From Phyllostachys edulis (taxonomy: Eukaryota > Streptophyta > Magnoliopsida > Poales > Poaceae), in NCBI GenBank assembly GCA_036346405.1, contig CM070566.1, positions 51,525,268 to 51,589,267 on the forward strand: 64,000 bases of DNA. The letters are read 5' to 3'. A model generated the notes under the pieces. That model saw nothing but the letters and a program-made list of their open reading frames with translations, had not been told where the DNA came from and made no database searches. The position numbers and the translations under genes were made by a program. This document shows positions 1 to 11,600 of the stretch, in pieces; positions within the stretch are counted from its first letter, which is position 1; each line of letters begins with the position of its first letter.

Positions 1-3000
1 TGAGATGAATAACACAATTGAGTTCATCTCATTTGGAGCTATATTGCACTCTCTACAAATTTTCAAAAACAAGAACTTGAACAAAATTATAATGCACAAG
101 TCCTCATTTTTATAACAGCAACATGCTCAAAACTAATGTTCATAGTAAGACCATTAATGGAGGAAACCAACAAAGTTGGTCTCACTCAAAAATAATCTAC
201 AGAGCATTAGTTATGTATTTTACAAGTTAAGCATTACTTTAAGTGTATATTTAAAGTTGGTTTTTAAAATCTAATGGCAAAACTGTGCTCTGGAGCTGAA
301 CTTAACTTACAATCATTTTTAGATTAAAGTCAAGTCCAAGACAGAGCTAACACAATTTGAATGACCTCAATTGGAATTAAAATGAAAAAGATATGAAATT
401 CTAAAGTTTATACCTTATCCTGTTTATAATTAAGAGTTCACTGGAATTTCTAAAAATCACAAAGGCATGGGAGGACGTGAGCCACAGATCATAGATCTAA
501 CGGCTCAGACCTCCCAGGAGGTAACGCACACACGCGCTCGCGAGGTCCAGAGGCCCTGGACCTCCTAGCAACGCACATGCGCGAGGAGAGGGAGGTCGTG
601 GCGCAGATGGAGAATCCAGCGGACCACAGCGATGAGGGAGGTCGGGACGAACCAGATCTAAAGGGGAGGTCCTCAACGGGTGAGATCTTCCAAGGAAGAT
701 CTAAACTACCAAGATCTCCCTAAGGAAGATCTACATCGTCAAGACCTCACGGGGAGGTCTGGGCCAGTCGAGATGTTCAAGGAGGTCCTCGATGGTTCGG
801 ATCGTCGAGGGAGGACCTTGACGGTCAAGATCTACCGGGGAGGTCATGAGCAGTGAGACAACCTAGGGAGGTCCTAAGGGAGGTCCTAACGTCACAGACC
901 TCCAGGGAGGTCTGGACGGCCACGATCGCGCAAGGGGAGGTCTTGGACGCTCCAGATCTCCTCGGAGGAGGTCATGGACATCCCAGAGCTCACGACCACG
1001 TGCTCGGACATGGAATAAATGCGCGCGGGACAACGAGGAGGTCCGCGCGCGGGAGGTCTTAAATACACGCAAAGTGAGGATTAAATGCATTTAAGACGCC
1101 CAATGATTTCAATGATTTGAGCACATGATGAGCGCATTAAACTCGGCAAATCTCTGTCCTAAAAACGACAACGGCGCTGCCGTTTCGTCCGACAAAGACC
1201 CGGGTTTGAAGAGATGGTCATCGCCGGCGATACAGACCTCGCCGGCGACATCCAATGGTACCGTTGGGTTCGCAATAACCATGCGCACCCAACGGACCTC
1301 CTCTCAACGGCGGCGACGGCCTTGAACGCCGGCGAGCCGGAGAGGGCAAAATGAAGGCCAGCACACGGCCAAAATCCAAAACGCAAAAAGGGAAGCTCCG
1401 CGCGACATTCAAGCGTGCGCCCAAATTAAAAGCTCCGCGACATGCATTCAGCGGGTGCGGCGACTAAAGGACTAACGGGAGGAATACAGGAGGTCCTAAG
1501 GTCTTTGGGAGGTCGTGGAGGTGATGACCGGAGTTGGGGAAGACAATGAAGCTTCACGACCCAAGGCACCGGCTCCAAGCTCAACTTTGTCCACCTCTGA
1601 AAAATGCCCAAACAAATTAAGTTAGGGTTAACTTCCAAGAGGTTTTGGGAGCAAAAGTGAGCGAGGGTTTGAAAAGGAGCCACTTGGAACTCTGAACCAC
1701 CGAGAAGCTCCCAAGACCTTGACAATGGCGGCCGCCCGGTGAGGAGGTCGATGGTGGAGGAGGAGCTCACCACGCACAAAGTGCAAGGTGAGAGCAATTG
1801 TGTGCAAAGGAAGCCAAGGGAGGATTCAAGGGGTAACTTATAGCTGTGGTGAAGGTTATGAGTGGGGCTAAGCTCCATGGTGAGCTTAGCCCACGGGTTG
1901 GTCCAGGGGTGGCAAGGACATGAGGTTGACAAGGTGCGTGGCTGGTGACCGAGATTTTAAAGGCGACCTGCATTAAATCTTGGTCGACAAAAGAGCTGAT
2001 GAAAAGTACACAGTGGCAGGCGTGCATTAACTCCTTTGCTCGAGCTTGCGGTAGCGCGCCGAGGAAGGAGAAGAACAGGAGGTCCTTATGACCGTTGGAT
2101 AAGACCAGGGGAGGTCCTAACCATCGGATGACAATTTTGAACCGTTACGCTCAAAGGATGGGAGGAGGTCCCAGCCACCCGATCAAGGATGGGAGGTCGT
2201 GGCCCTCCGATTTCCTTAATGTGTAAGCGCGCGTGGGAAAATAGGGCGGGGAGGTCCAAAGCGTTGGATCTCCATCCAGCAGCCTGGACCTCTGTGAGGT
2301 CTTAACCGCACATGAACTTAAGACATGAGGGGAGGTCATGGCCTTTGGATTAAAATCAAGGGCACACAACCAAAGGGAGGTCTCGAGGCTTTGCGTGAAG
2401 CGAGGAGGTCAAGACCTTTGGATTTTGATCAACGGTGGTGATCAAAACAGGGAGGTCTGAGCCTCAATGCGTGGCGCAAAGTAGGTCTTGAGCTTGCGCA
2501 ACACACAAGGAGGTCATGGCCATTAGATTTAGATCTAAGAACAACGACCTCACGTCTTGTGAAGGACCTAGGCTGTGATGTTTTTGAGAGGAGGTCGTGG
2601 CCTTTGGATGTAAATCCAGCAGTGCGACCTCAAGTGAGTGCAAAGGAGGTCGATAGTTAGATTAAGAGGAGGAGGTCGGGAGGCGGTTGGATGTAAATCC
2701 ATGACTATGACCTCGCCAAGGTGGAAGGTGGTTTTGAGGTTTGATAACAAGGGAGGTCGGGGCGGTTGGATCTTAATCCAAGGGCTATGACACGACAAAA
2801 TGAGGAGGTCTTTGGGATTTAACCCACGGGGAGGTCATGACCGTGGATCTTTGATCCAACAGTTACGACTGATGAGGTGGGAAAAGCCTTTGCGGTGTTG
2901 ATCATGGGAGGTCGTGGCGGTTGGATGTAAATCCAGCAGTGCGACTACTCAAATGGAGAAAGAGGTCTGGCTGGGGTGCGGAACACGGTTGGGCGGACCG

Positions 3001-3513
3001 ACTTTGCCAAATGGCTAGCCCAAGGAGCAGTGTAGGCTTTTAAGTTTAATTTTCTAACAATTGAGACTTTGCAAAATTGTTTGGAATAGCAATTCCACTC
3101 CAAAATTCATGAAATTTTTACGGAAGCTTGATGACAATGAGATTAACGACATAAAATTTCCAGAGGTTATTATGCAACGCATTTTTCTCAGGAAATTCGT
3201 TAAGGTTGTTTAAAGGATTGTTTTACCTCCAAAATTTATCAAACTAGTTTTACAACTTGTGATATTTTTCAGAGGGGTCCCACACAGTTTTGGGGCCAAG
3301 GAAAATATATTCCAATGTTTGACACCAGATTTAGACAATTGGAAAAATGAATTCGACTTTTGGGTCAACAAGAGCTTTGTGTTTTTGGATTACACAACTC
3401 TTGGACAAGAATTACATAAGAGATTAGGGGTTTTCAAGATGTGAGAAAAAGTTTTAATTTCTACACATATAATTATACTTGAATAACCCCAATTATACAT
3501 TTGGGATGTTACA
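1..3513 (-). mobile_element. Giant gypsy-type LTR, truncated by window edge
   Basis: The right boundary is a clean LTR terminus: read on the minus strand the element starts TGTAACATCCCAAATG at 3513 and abuts retrotransposon gag sequence at 3514. The left end lies outside the window, so a TSD cannot be confirmed (candidate right copy GTTTT, 3514-3518). It contains no recognisable protein domain. The AT-rich outer parts and the GC-rich middle resemble the other giant LTRs in this window. Short ORFs such as 1426-1932 show no domain and are by-products of the GGAGGTC repeat. Confidence 0.6.
480..2960. repeat. Dense dispersed GGAGGTC heptamer array
   Basis: The core GGAGGTC (minus strand GACCTCC) recurs several dozen times at irregular spacing of roughly 20-60 bp. 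In the right half it is often coupled to a second motif of the type TTGGATNTAAATCCA, for example near 2590-2620, 2690-2700 and 2760-2780. Units are degenerate, so this is not a simple satellite. It lies inside the truncated giant LTR, in the part likely to be U3. Confidence 0.75.
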
Positions 3514-4448
3514 GTTTTGCGAGCCAATCTTTCGAAGAGGGGGCCCTTCTATAGCCCACACTTGGATGCATTTATGGTGGTCGTTTCGTTGACCCCCTTA
3601 CTTGGCATTTTACCTCAGCAATGTTTTTGAAAAAACTATGGAGAGATTCTCGCCCGAGGCCTGCTTCACTGCGAACAGGTGCCCTGCGTCTTTTAGCTCG
3701 ACGTAATTGCCCTGAAAGTTGTTGCGCACGATGTCCCGCAGCTGCTCCCATGCGTATATGGATCTAGAGTGAATGGTGAAGAACCATGTCAGGGCCATGC
3801 TCCTAAGCACGAGGGTGATACTTTTTGCTTTGGTGGTGTTGTCTCCCCCTGCCGCCTCGATGGCGGTTTCGTCTACCTAGAGGAATTCCGAGGGATCCGT
3901 GCACCCTTCGAAGGGTGTGACGTCCGGCATCTTGAAGACCTTCGCCGGCGGGCGTCTCGACCACACGCTCAGCGGGAGTTGGGATCCCAAGAGTGATCTT
4001 TGTGGCGAGGGGGCGCCCTCAGCGCGGCGACTTGTACCTCCGCGGGTTGCCGTAGGACCATCTCTGCGGGCTACCACAGGCCCTGTACCTCACGGTGGAG
4101 GTCGGCGAGTTCCCGCTGGAGGGCTTCATAGGCTTCCCAGAGTACGTCCACCGCGTTGGGCGGGGGTGGTCCCATCGGGTGGTTCCCGAGGAGGGATGCT
4201 TCGGCGGGCTGTGAGTTGCTTCCGTTGATACCGTCTGGTGTGAAGTTATTGGCCTCCTCCTCCGTGGCTTGGACGGAGGCCGCTACCGCCACAGATGTCC
4301 TACTTTGCTTGGCCCTTGGGGTGCTTGGGGCCGCAGCCACTGCGGCTGCTTTGGCTGCCGAAACCTTGGGTGCGGCCTTTCGAGGGGCCATGCTAGTGCC
4401 TTGGGCTATGTTGTGACTTTCTTGTTGGTCCCCATGGACGGCGCCAAC
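3514..4448 (-). pseudogene. Gypsy (Tat-like) retrotransposon gag fragment
   Basis: Read on the minus strand, translation begins near 4391 (MAPRKAAPKV) with an Ala/Pro-rich leader. After two frame changes it passes through VFKMPDVTPFEG and reaches a retrotransposon gag core (3610-3810) with WFFTIHSRSIYAWEQL and NFQGNY. That tryptophan/leucine pattern is typical of plant gypsy gag. Stops and frame shifts separate the pieces, and the 3' side is cut by the giant LTR at 3513. The LTR at 4449-5012 lies immediately 5' of it, so gag and LTR belong to one element; no pol follows. Confidence 0.75.
4432..4448 (-). promoter_or_regulatory. Primer-binding-site region of gypsy element
   Basis: On the minus strand the sequence directly after the LTR end (GCTATGACA) is GTTGGCGCCGTCC. 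This is the usual position for a tRNA primer-binding site, between 5' LTR and gag. The priming tRNA was not identified. Confidence 0.5.
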
Positions 4449-5012
4449 TGTCATAGCAAAAAATGACCAGACAGTAGAGAGAGGGGACCCCCGGTGTCCA
4501 CACGAGGGACCGGGGTGTCCTCGGTGAGGGGACTGGTTGTCAGGAGTGGTGTGTATTAATTGTCCCAAAAATTGGGCTCTGAGTCATTACATAGGGGAAG
4601 GTGGCTATTTATAGCCTTTTTACAGGGTACACGAGATTACAAATATACCCCTAACAGGACCCTATACTGGTAGGGGCTGCAGACTCTTTTCCTATCCCTA
4701 TGCGTAGCCTCTGGCTCATGGTGGACCTCCCTGGTTCTAGTCCACCCGGTTAGAGCGCCCAGTCCATCGGTACTGTGGCCCTTCGGAGGGTGTGGGATGC
4801 CGCTAGTCCGAAGGGCCTCAGCCACCCCAGGAGTTGTAGCCTGTTGGGCTCCCTTCGGGTTCCCTCGGCGACCTTCGGCCCCTTTGGCGGCCTTTGGCCC
4901 CTTCAGGCCCCTTCGACGATCTTCGACCCCTTCGGCGATCCTCGGAGGTGAGGGGTGGGGGTGTTTGCGGTGTTCACCTGGTCGTGGGGGCCGGTGGGCC
5001 ACCCCTACGACA
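4449..5012 (-). mobile_element. Gypsy 5' LTR (564 bp)
   Basis: On the minus strand the LTR runs from TGTCGTAGGGG (5012) to GCTATGACA (4449), with TG...CA ends. A TATA-like CTATAAATAGCC lies near 4600-4612 on that strand, consistent with an LTR promoter. It is followed by the primer-binding region and gag. Its right edge interrupts an NLR reading frame at 5013. The second LTR and left TSD are missing, because the rest of the element was removed or lies beyond the giant LTR. Confidence 0.65.
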
Positions 5013-5382
5013 ATGACCTAATGCATGAGTTGGTAGAGGAGGTTTGGTCAAATGAGTGTGCCACTATAAATGGATCTGAATCTAAGACCATTCAACCAAG
5101 TGTTCGTCATTTGTCAATCATAACTACCGCTCATGATAAAGATGAACATTGTAATTTCCCTAGTGAGAAATTTGAGAACATACTACGGAATATCGGGTCT
5201 TTGAAAAAATTGAGGACCTTGATGTTCTTTGGCCTGAGCAACATAAATTTATTAAGGTCCTTACATACTTTATGCAACGAGTCAAAAAAAAAGTTTACGG
5301 TTCCTAAGGATTTATGTGACAGGTGCCAATGTCAGCTCCACACACAATTTGTTAAAGCCATATCATCTTCGCTATCTTGAAT
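5013..5382 (+). pseudogene. CNL resistance gene fragment (start of LRR)
   Basis: Translation from 5013 reads NDLMHELVEEVWSNECATI, then QPSVRHLSII and IGSLKKLRTLMFFG. These match the NB-ARC/LRR junction of grass CC-NB-LRR proteins (the post-MHD 'DLMHDLA...' region and first LRRs). Near the A-run at 5285-5294 the frame changes; the tail in the shifted frame reads HNLLKPYHLRYLE, a normal LRR phrase. The fragment is cut on the left by the gypsy LTR and on the right by GC-rich foreign sequence at about 5383. The C-terminal end of a similar protein is found at 7553-7842 on the same strand, so the two are probably one gene split by insertions. Confidence 0.75.
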
Positions 5383-6352
5383 GGCGGTGGGGCCGGCGCG
5401 CTGCGTCGCGGAACCACGTCAAGACGCCTGTAGGGTGAGCGGCGGTGCTGACCATGCGAGAGCGTCTTGAATCTTGGCAGGTGGCGCCCCATGCGGAGGC
5501 GGTGCGAGGGAGGCAGGCTTGGCGATCTTGCGTGGCGAACCGAATGACGGTCGTGGCGCATCTGAGTCTGGCGGTCTTCTTGTGACCAGTGCACGGGCGG
5601 CCGCGCGCATGCTTCCGGCGGCGTAGTGGTGGCCGGCCGCGAAGCAAGTTGGCGTCATTTGTCTGTGGCCGTCTGGCCAACTGACCATGCAGGGCGGCAA
5701 AGTGCGGCAGCGTCGCGAACTCGGCGATGGCGCATCTTGGCGCATGCGGAGGAAGCGAGGAATAACGGCGCATGCGGATCTGCGTCGCGGAGGGCAATGA
5801 TCGGCGGCGGCCATGGCGATTCTGACTTTCGGCAAGCCGGCGCGTGGCGGAGTCCGTCTGGGCGGTGCCAATTTCGGCGACAGCGGCATGGCGGCGCTAA
5901 GCGCGACTTTAGGCGCGCGCAGCATCGCGGCGGCTCTGGCGACTCGAGCCGACGACAGCGTAGTGCGGCTTCGAGCCGTTGGCCACGAGATTTTTTTACT
6001 GTTCATGCAAGAATTGTCCAATCATCATCTGCTCTTTTCAAGTAATCTACCGATCGGCTTGGCCGAGTCGGCTCGCGGTAGATTAGAGCAGATTTGCAAT
6101 CTACAATCTATAGTGCAATCATCATTTGCTCTTTCATGCAACCCACCGATCGACTTGGCCGGCGACTTCAAGTCTGCTCGCGGTAGATTAAAGTGGATTT
6201 GCACTGTAGAAAAAACTCTAGAAAGCCAAATTTGCATAATTGAAAGCGATCTAGAAAATGCGATTCGATCTACGAGCGTCGTGCTACGATGTTTACCTTT
6301 CGATCCGAGTAGAGTAGGCCTAGAGGTAGACTAGAGTCGATCGTGCTGATAA
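5383..6352 (-). mobile_element. GC-rich interior of a partial Copia-type element
   Basis: This abruptly GC-rich block (about 5383-5990) interrupts the NLR frame and grades into repeated 'ggtagatta' leader sequence (6040-6200) that ends at the LTR/PBS boundary near 6352. Long frames on both strands (for example 5419-6021 minus) are Ala/Pro/Arg-rich with no domain, as expected of GC-rich non-coding DNA. The position just inside an LTR suggests retrotransposon leader. No gag or pol is recognisable and no left LTR was found. Confidence 0.4.
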
Positions 6353-6598
6353 TGTCTTGAGGAATCGTCACTGGTGAGTCCAGTCCGAGCGATCATCTCG
6401 TAGATAAACGTAGAATCACACACAAGAACACAAGTACAAAATAGTAGATTGAACACAGAGATATGGAGGGGACTTCTTTCTTCTCTTTATTTCTCTTCTC
6501 AAAAACACATACAATGGTTGAGGGTCCTCTCCTATATATAGTCTAGAGGTGGACGGGGAGCCCATCATGGGCCAGGCCTGGGCCCAGGTTTCCTAACA
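6353..6598 (-). mobile_element. Short Copia-type LTR (246 bp)
   Basis: On the minus strand it begins TGTTAGGAAACC (6598) and ends CCTCAAGACA (6353), with TG...CA ends. The next bases on that strand, TTATCAGCACGATC, match the common plant Copia primer-binding context. A TATA-like CTATATATAGG lies at about 6530-6541 in the correct orientation. This is a 5' LTR whose partner LTR is missing. Confidence 0.65.
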
Positions 6599-7033
6599 AA
6601 ATCCATGTTGGGGAACCGTGGTGCTCGGGTTTGGTTTCCGTTTCAGTTCAGGAGCGAGATCTGAAGTCTACGTCTATCGTGCGTTGCTTGATAGAAAAAC
6701 AGATCTTATATGCGGTTAGTGCAACACACAATCCAATCGGTAAACTGAAGACATACCAGATGATGCCATTGATCGATGTAGTATTGATCTGAAGCAGTAG
6801 ATGAACATGTGCTCAATCTACTTAGGGTTTGGTCTTTTCCAGCAAGAGGTAAGCCACAAACTCCAACTACAGATGGGGATAGGTAGTATGATATGAGTTA
6901 CTCTGCTGAGATGACCTAACCCTTATTTATAGCATTTAGTATGGAATCCTATCTCGACCCATAATTAGAGATAGGTTCAAAATAGGTCTCTACACAGATT
7001 TAAAATCTAAGTCCATGTTTTCCTTAATAGATA
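6599..7033. other. Unclassified intervening DNA
   Basis: No gene is recognised. Several stretches (6605-6930) look like leader or LTR sequence of another degraded retroelement, but no termini or TSD could be fixed. Confidence 0.3.
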
Positions 7034-7287
7034 CTCCCTTTGTTTTTTTACTTGACTTCTTAAAATCCATGCAGTCAAACTTTCTAAAGTTTGACTACCA
7101 ATATATTTAAAACTATCTAGATTGACTATATAAAAATTATATCATTAGATTTGTCGTTAAAAATACTATCATAATATTATAATTTTATTACTACATCTTA
7201 ATGTAAAGTTATAAAAAGTAACGGTCAAAGCCGCATCTCGAAGACCGCAAAAAGTCAAAAACGTCAAATAAAAAAGAACGAAGGGTG
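7034..7287. mobile_element. Stowaway-like MITE (254 bp)
   Basis: The left end CTCCCTTTGTT and right end AACGAAGGGTG are inverted repeats flanked by TA (7032-7033 and 7288-7289). The interior is AT-rich and non-coding, with further pairing of the arms (AGTCAAACTTT; GTCAAAAACGTCAAA). CTCCCT-type ends and a TA target are diagnostic of Tc1/mariner Stowaway MITEs of grasses. Confidence 0.85.
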
Positions 7288-7552
7288 TACTTAGGCTCTT
7301 AATAAATACTTTATTTGATTATTTTATATATTTGAGCCAACCAAAATAGATAACTAATATGTATATAAACTCACGTAGGTCCACGTACTGGAAAATTAAT
7401 CCAACATTGCTGTCGTTCGCTCTCGTCCCGTTGCTTGTTCCTGAGAAGCTAGAGAGCCTCAGCCGCTGCAAACCGAACTGCCATGGTTTTGGTTCGGGGT
7501 CGTTTTTTGGGTTTCGGGGCAGCAAATTTGGATGGGCGAAGTGACGAGATAA

Positions 7553-7842
7553 CTTACAGATGAGCAAGAAGAAGCGCTTCAGCTCCTCACGTCCCTGCAA
7601 GAGCTCCAATTTTGGGATTCCTCGAATCTCGTAGAACTTCCTGCGGGGGCTGCACAGCCTTCACTCCCTCGGGCGGTTATTGATCGATGATTGTGAGGGC
7701 ATCTCTAGGCTGCCGGAAGGGCCTCCCACCTTCGCTGGAAGAACTGGATATCAGAGAAAGCACCGAAGAGCTGATCAAACAATGCAGGATGCTAGCAAAG
7801 AACAAACTAAAGGTTACAATTGATTGGAAATCTTTGAACTAA
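7553..7842 (+). pseudogene. CNL resistance gene fragment (C-terminal LRRs)
   Basis: The frame from 7553 reads LTDEQEEALQLLTSLQEL and FWDSSNLVELPAG, a typical late LRR of grass CNLs. One-base indels then move the frame, and other frames continue with LIDDCEGISRLPEG, LEELDISESTEELIKQC and KLKVTIDWKSLN before the stop at 7840-7842. That C-terminus is characteristic of XA1-like grass CNLs. Together with 5013-5382 it marks one decayed CNL; the middle of its LRR domain was lost or replaced by the Copia piece and the MITE. Confidence 0.75.
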
Positions 7843-8242
7843 TTACTGGATGGCTTGTTGGCCACACGTTTCTACCTGCACAGCAAGCTCTCGGCGGCCC
7901 CCTTTTTTTCACATTTTCAGATATGTAGTACACTATTGCACGGAAACGAATCCTCTGCAGCTCACACGGCTTCGGCGTTGGAGGCTCTGCCATCCAGGAA
8001 TGGCAGTGCGATATGTGCTTGCAGTACATAGTTGCTGGGTTGGCAGGTTACTCCTGCTGATGGACGTCTTTCTACGCACAGAGTACATGTTTTTTTTCCT
8101 TCAAATTTGAGTACATTTTAACACCGGTATTGAAGTTAGCATTCAGTAGTATCAAATGTTGGGTTGATCTCAGCTAACCACCTCCGAGATTTAAGAGGTC
8201 ACGCCTCACTCGCGTCCTGATCGGGGGCGCAACCAAACGTGT
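7843..8242 (+). other. 3' flank of broken CNL
   Basis: Non-coding sequence after the CNL stop, probably old 3' UTR and downstream DNA. Nothing else is recognised before the Copia LTR at about 8243. Confidence 0.35.
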
Positions 8243-8600
8243 TGGTTTCGGTCCTATTTACCCAGCGCTACAAAAACTCAGGGGACTTGGCAGGCCTTTT
8301 AGCTAAGTGGTTCTAGGCTACGAAAATCTGAACAGACCCGATCTAACCGAGTGCTGTGGTGAGCGAAGACCGAAGGCCACGCGCCGCTGCCGCTCCATTT
8401 TTTTCCGGGAGGAGAATGGGGAGAATGGTTTTAGGGTTAGGTTTTGGGGGTTTTTATGTTTCTCGGGATCCAACGTCGGCCGTCCGATCAGATGAATGGC
8501 CACCGCCTTTTCGACCGGATGTGGCTCGGGTGAAGTGGGCTATGGCCGTTCGGTAATGGGCCGGCTGAGAATAATAAAGGCCTTCGTGGCATTTTGGTTA
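8243..8600 (+). mobile_element. 5' LTR region of nested Copia element
   Basis: The first ~135 bp (8243-8379, from TTGGTTTCGGTCC to CGAAGACCGAAGGCC) recur with few mismatches at 18432-18568, just after the Copia polyprotein. That places them as the two LTRs of one element, 5' and 3'. The exact 3' boundary of this LTR is uncertain; leader sequence continues to 8941, where a solo LTR is inserted. Confidence 0.65.
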
Positions 8601-11600
8601 TGGGCCGGCTGAGGCCGGTGAAATGGTAATGGACTGGCTATTTTATTAATTAATGCACTATTTTAATTAATGTTTAGTTGCCCAATAACAATGTATTATA
8701 AATAATGTTTTGTCTCTAATTAAAATTGAACCAACGAGATATTTTGATTAGAGATTTTATGTTTTATTTTGGCATTATGTATGTACATGATTACATTCTG
8801 ACCAACGTTGTTTGTAGTCGTATGTCACCATATTAAATTGTTAAGTTCTTTTTCCATTTTCTGCCCAACAGTGATGTGGATTAGAACTGTAGTTCTGCAT
8901 GTTGTTAATCAGACTAATGTAGATTTAATTGCATACAATATTGTAACACCCTGATTTTCAGAATCGGGTTGTTAATATTTAATTTGGTGATATATTAAAT
9001 TTTTGACTATGTTTTAAATTTTTTCCAGTGTTTAATCAAAATGTTGCTTTGAAAATCAAATTGAATTAATTAAAAGGTTGCATTTTATTAAACCAAATTG
9101 TTTGAAAAACTATGTTAAAAATATATATATATTATTAAAATTAAAATTAATTGTATTGATCTCTTATTTTCACATGCATTTCGAAAAAATTCATACCATG
9201 ATGCATGCATTAGTATCATCGTTTTATTTTCCGACTCGACCGACCGCAGGCTATACGCCTGCGTGTTCCATCTTTTCCGGTCATCTCCCTTTTTCCTTTC
9301 CTGCTAACTCCTTTCGCTTCTTTCCTTCAAATCTCATCCAAAAACTCAAAACAAGCCATGCATGTCATACCACCACGATCATCATCGCACGACCAACCTA
9401 TTTCTGTAATTCATTTTCGCATGCATGCAGTTTGAGCGAATTCGCAAACAGACGAAAAGAAGTAGCAGATGAAACGCCTGCATGCCGATTCTTTTTCCAA
9501 ACTTCTCTCTTCACAATCACAACCAAAAACCAAAAATCGTGCAACGCATGTTATACCGTTGCGATCGTTGTCTCGAGAGCATTCTATTTTAGCATTTAGT
9601 TTGCACATGCAAGGTCATTGGAGTGAGCCGGAGAAAAGAGGAAGAACTGTACTGCTATTCATCTTCCAAGCAAATAGGAACTTCAAAGATTTTTTAGAGA
9701 GCATCACACTCCAGAAAAATTCCTAAAAATTTTACCTAAGCATCAACACTATGTCAGGCACCTTCCATAAAAATTTCATGATTTCTAGAGCTAGGCAACT
9801 ATGTCTAAAAATTATCGAACTCCTCGCTGCTATTTGTTTTTCCCCAAATCCGAACACTGTTCATTCGAATTTTGTTTTCTCCCAACCGAATCATATCACA
9901 CCCACTGCCTTTCCTTTCTCATGAGGGCACTACACTGCCTAGTCTTGTCTCCCCAACGCCCAAACACACACAACCACACATTTATTTATCAAGGCAGCAC
10001 CACTCACCATTTCTTTATTCTCCAACCATTTCCTATGCCACAACCGAACAACACCTTTCCCCCCACGCCATTCTCCTTGCTACCCACCAACAGAGCCATC
10101 CATCACCTTCTTCTTCCTCTAGCATGAACTCAAGTCCATTTCTCTAACTTCTCTCCTCTCAATGCCTAGCAAAATCCAGAAAACTCTCACTGCATGCTAT
10201 GCCATTGTGTTCATCTCCTCATGAGCATTCCACCCATGCTATTAGATTCCACATGCATAGACTTTTGAGCAGTTTTGAACAAGAGGGGCTTCCCCCTGTC
10301 TGCTTACTCGTGCATGTACATTTGGAGCATGCATGAATGCTTGGATTCAGAAGCAAACTGAGAGGAAGAGCTAGCTAGCTGGTGAGGAAAGAAGTGGCAG
10401 TGGAAGCTTTTTGAGCAGCTCGAGGAGCAGCCTAGGGAGACACAGCCAAGGCCGAGCCGGAGGTACCGGCAGCGGCACATGGTGGCCAGCGGCTTGGGCA
10501 TCATGCAGCTGGGCGCCAAGGCGAGCGGCCAGCGAGCAAGGAAGTAGTAGCAAGTAGCCAGTGGCTAGGTGGCTCGGCGAGGTGGTCCGGAGGCGGTGGT
10601 CGCTAGCAGCTCGGGTGGCAGCGGCGGCCCAGCGACCTGGGGCTTGACTCGCTACAACAGCGATGTCGAGGCCAGTGCCGGCGGGCGGCATGGCGCGCAG
10701 CAACAGCGGCGCAGCCCGGAGGTGGCCGAGTGGCAGCTCGGCGTGGAGGCGAATCCGGCGACGGCAAGTTGGCAGCTGCAGTGGCGAGCGCATGCAGCGG
10801 CTTGATGATGTGCGGCACAGCGCAGCCAGCAAGGAGAAGATGGAGCCATGGTGAGCATGCAGTAGCAGCGGCCGAGGCGAGGAGGCAAGGCCGACGAAGC
10901 AGCGAAGGCGTCGGCGAGGCGGCTCCGTGGGCGTGGCCGAGAGCGACGGCGACGATGCGGAGCGGGACACGGATGCGAACAGCGGAAGCTCACTGCGGTA
11001 CAGCGGTACCGAGATGACAAACATGGACAAGGAGCCGGACGCGGATGCGGACGAGCTCGGCGATGACTACGGCGGACGCGGAGCCGAGAAGACGACGTCC
11101 GGTGACGATACGCACGCCTAGTGCCGTGGTAAAATTTTTAATGCTATTTTTGTTACCGCGCTACGATATTAGTCGTGCATGTTGCATATTAGTCATGTGC
11201 ATGTCATCTATATATGCATGTTTAATTGTATAAATGATTTGGTAAATTAAGACCAATATAATTCCCGGGTTAGGTTGTATTTGTGTGTAGGCATGATTAT
11301 GTTTTGTTATATTGGTGAATGCAAATAATTAGATTTTTGTGGCGGAATGTGTGTATTGTTGATTGGTGGATGCTAGATTAAAATTATGATTGGATGTTGA
11401 ATCGAATGATTTATTTAATCGTGAGCAAATTGGTCGGATGTCTTAAGTAATAGTTGTGCGAATCTTATATGCTAGAATTTGGAGATGGTAGAATGGATCA
11501 CTTGATTGCGGATAAATATTCGGATGTGCCACGTAATTAATAGATAAGTCCTATGTGCCGAGTCAATGGAATTTTACCTCTATTGGATTAGTGGATAAAT

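Noticed and set aside
4797..5021. Pro-rich ORF in gypsy LTR
   Set aside because: Lies within the LTR with repeated 'ccttcggcc' words; opposite-strand frame equally open; no domain.
5419..6021. 200-aa minus-strand ORF in the GC-rich insert
   Set aside because: No conserved domain, competing long frames on the opposite strand, and located just inside a Copia LTR.
10371..11030. Long GC-rich minus-strand ORF (219 aa) in LTR A
   Set aside because: Leu/Ser/Arg/Ala-rich in every frame and on both strands; no motif. Explained by base composition of the LTR's GC-rich block.
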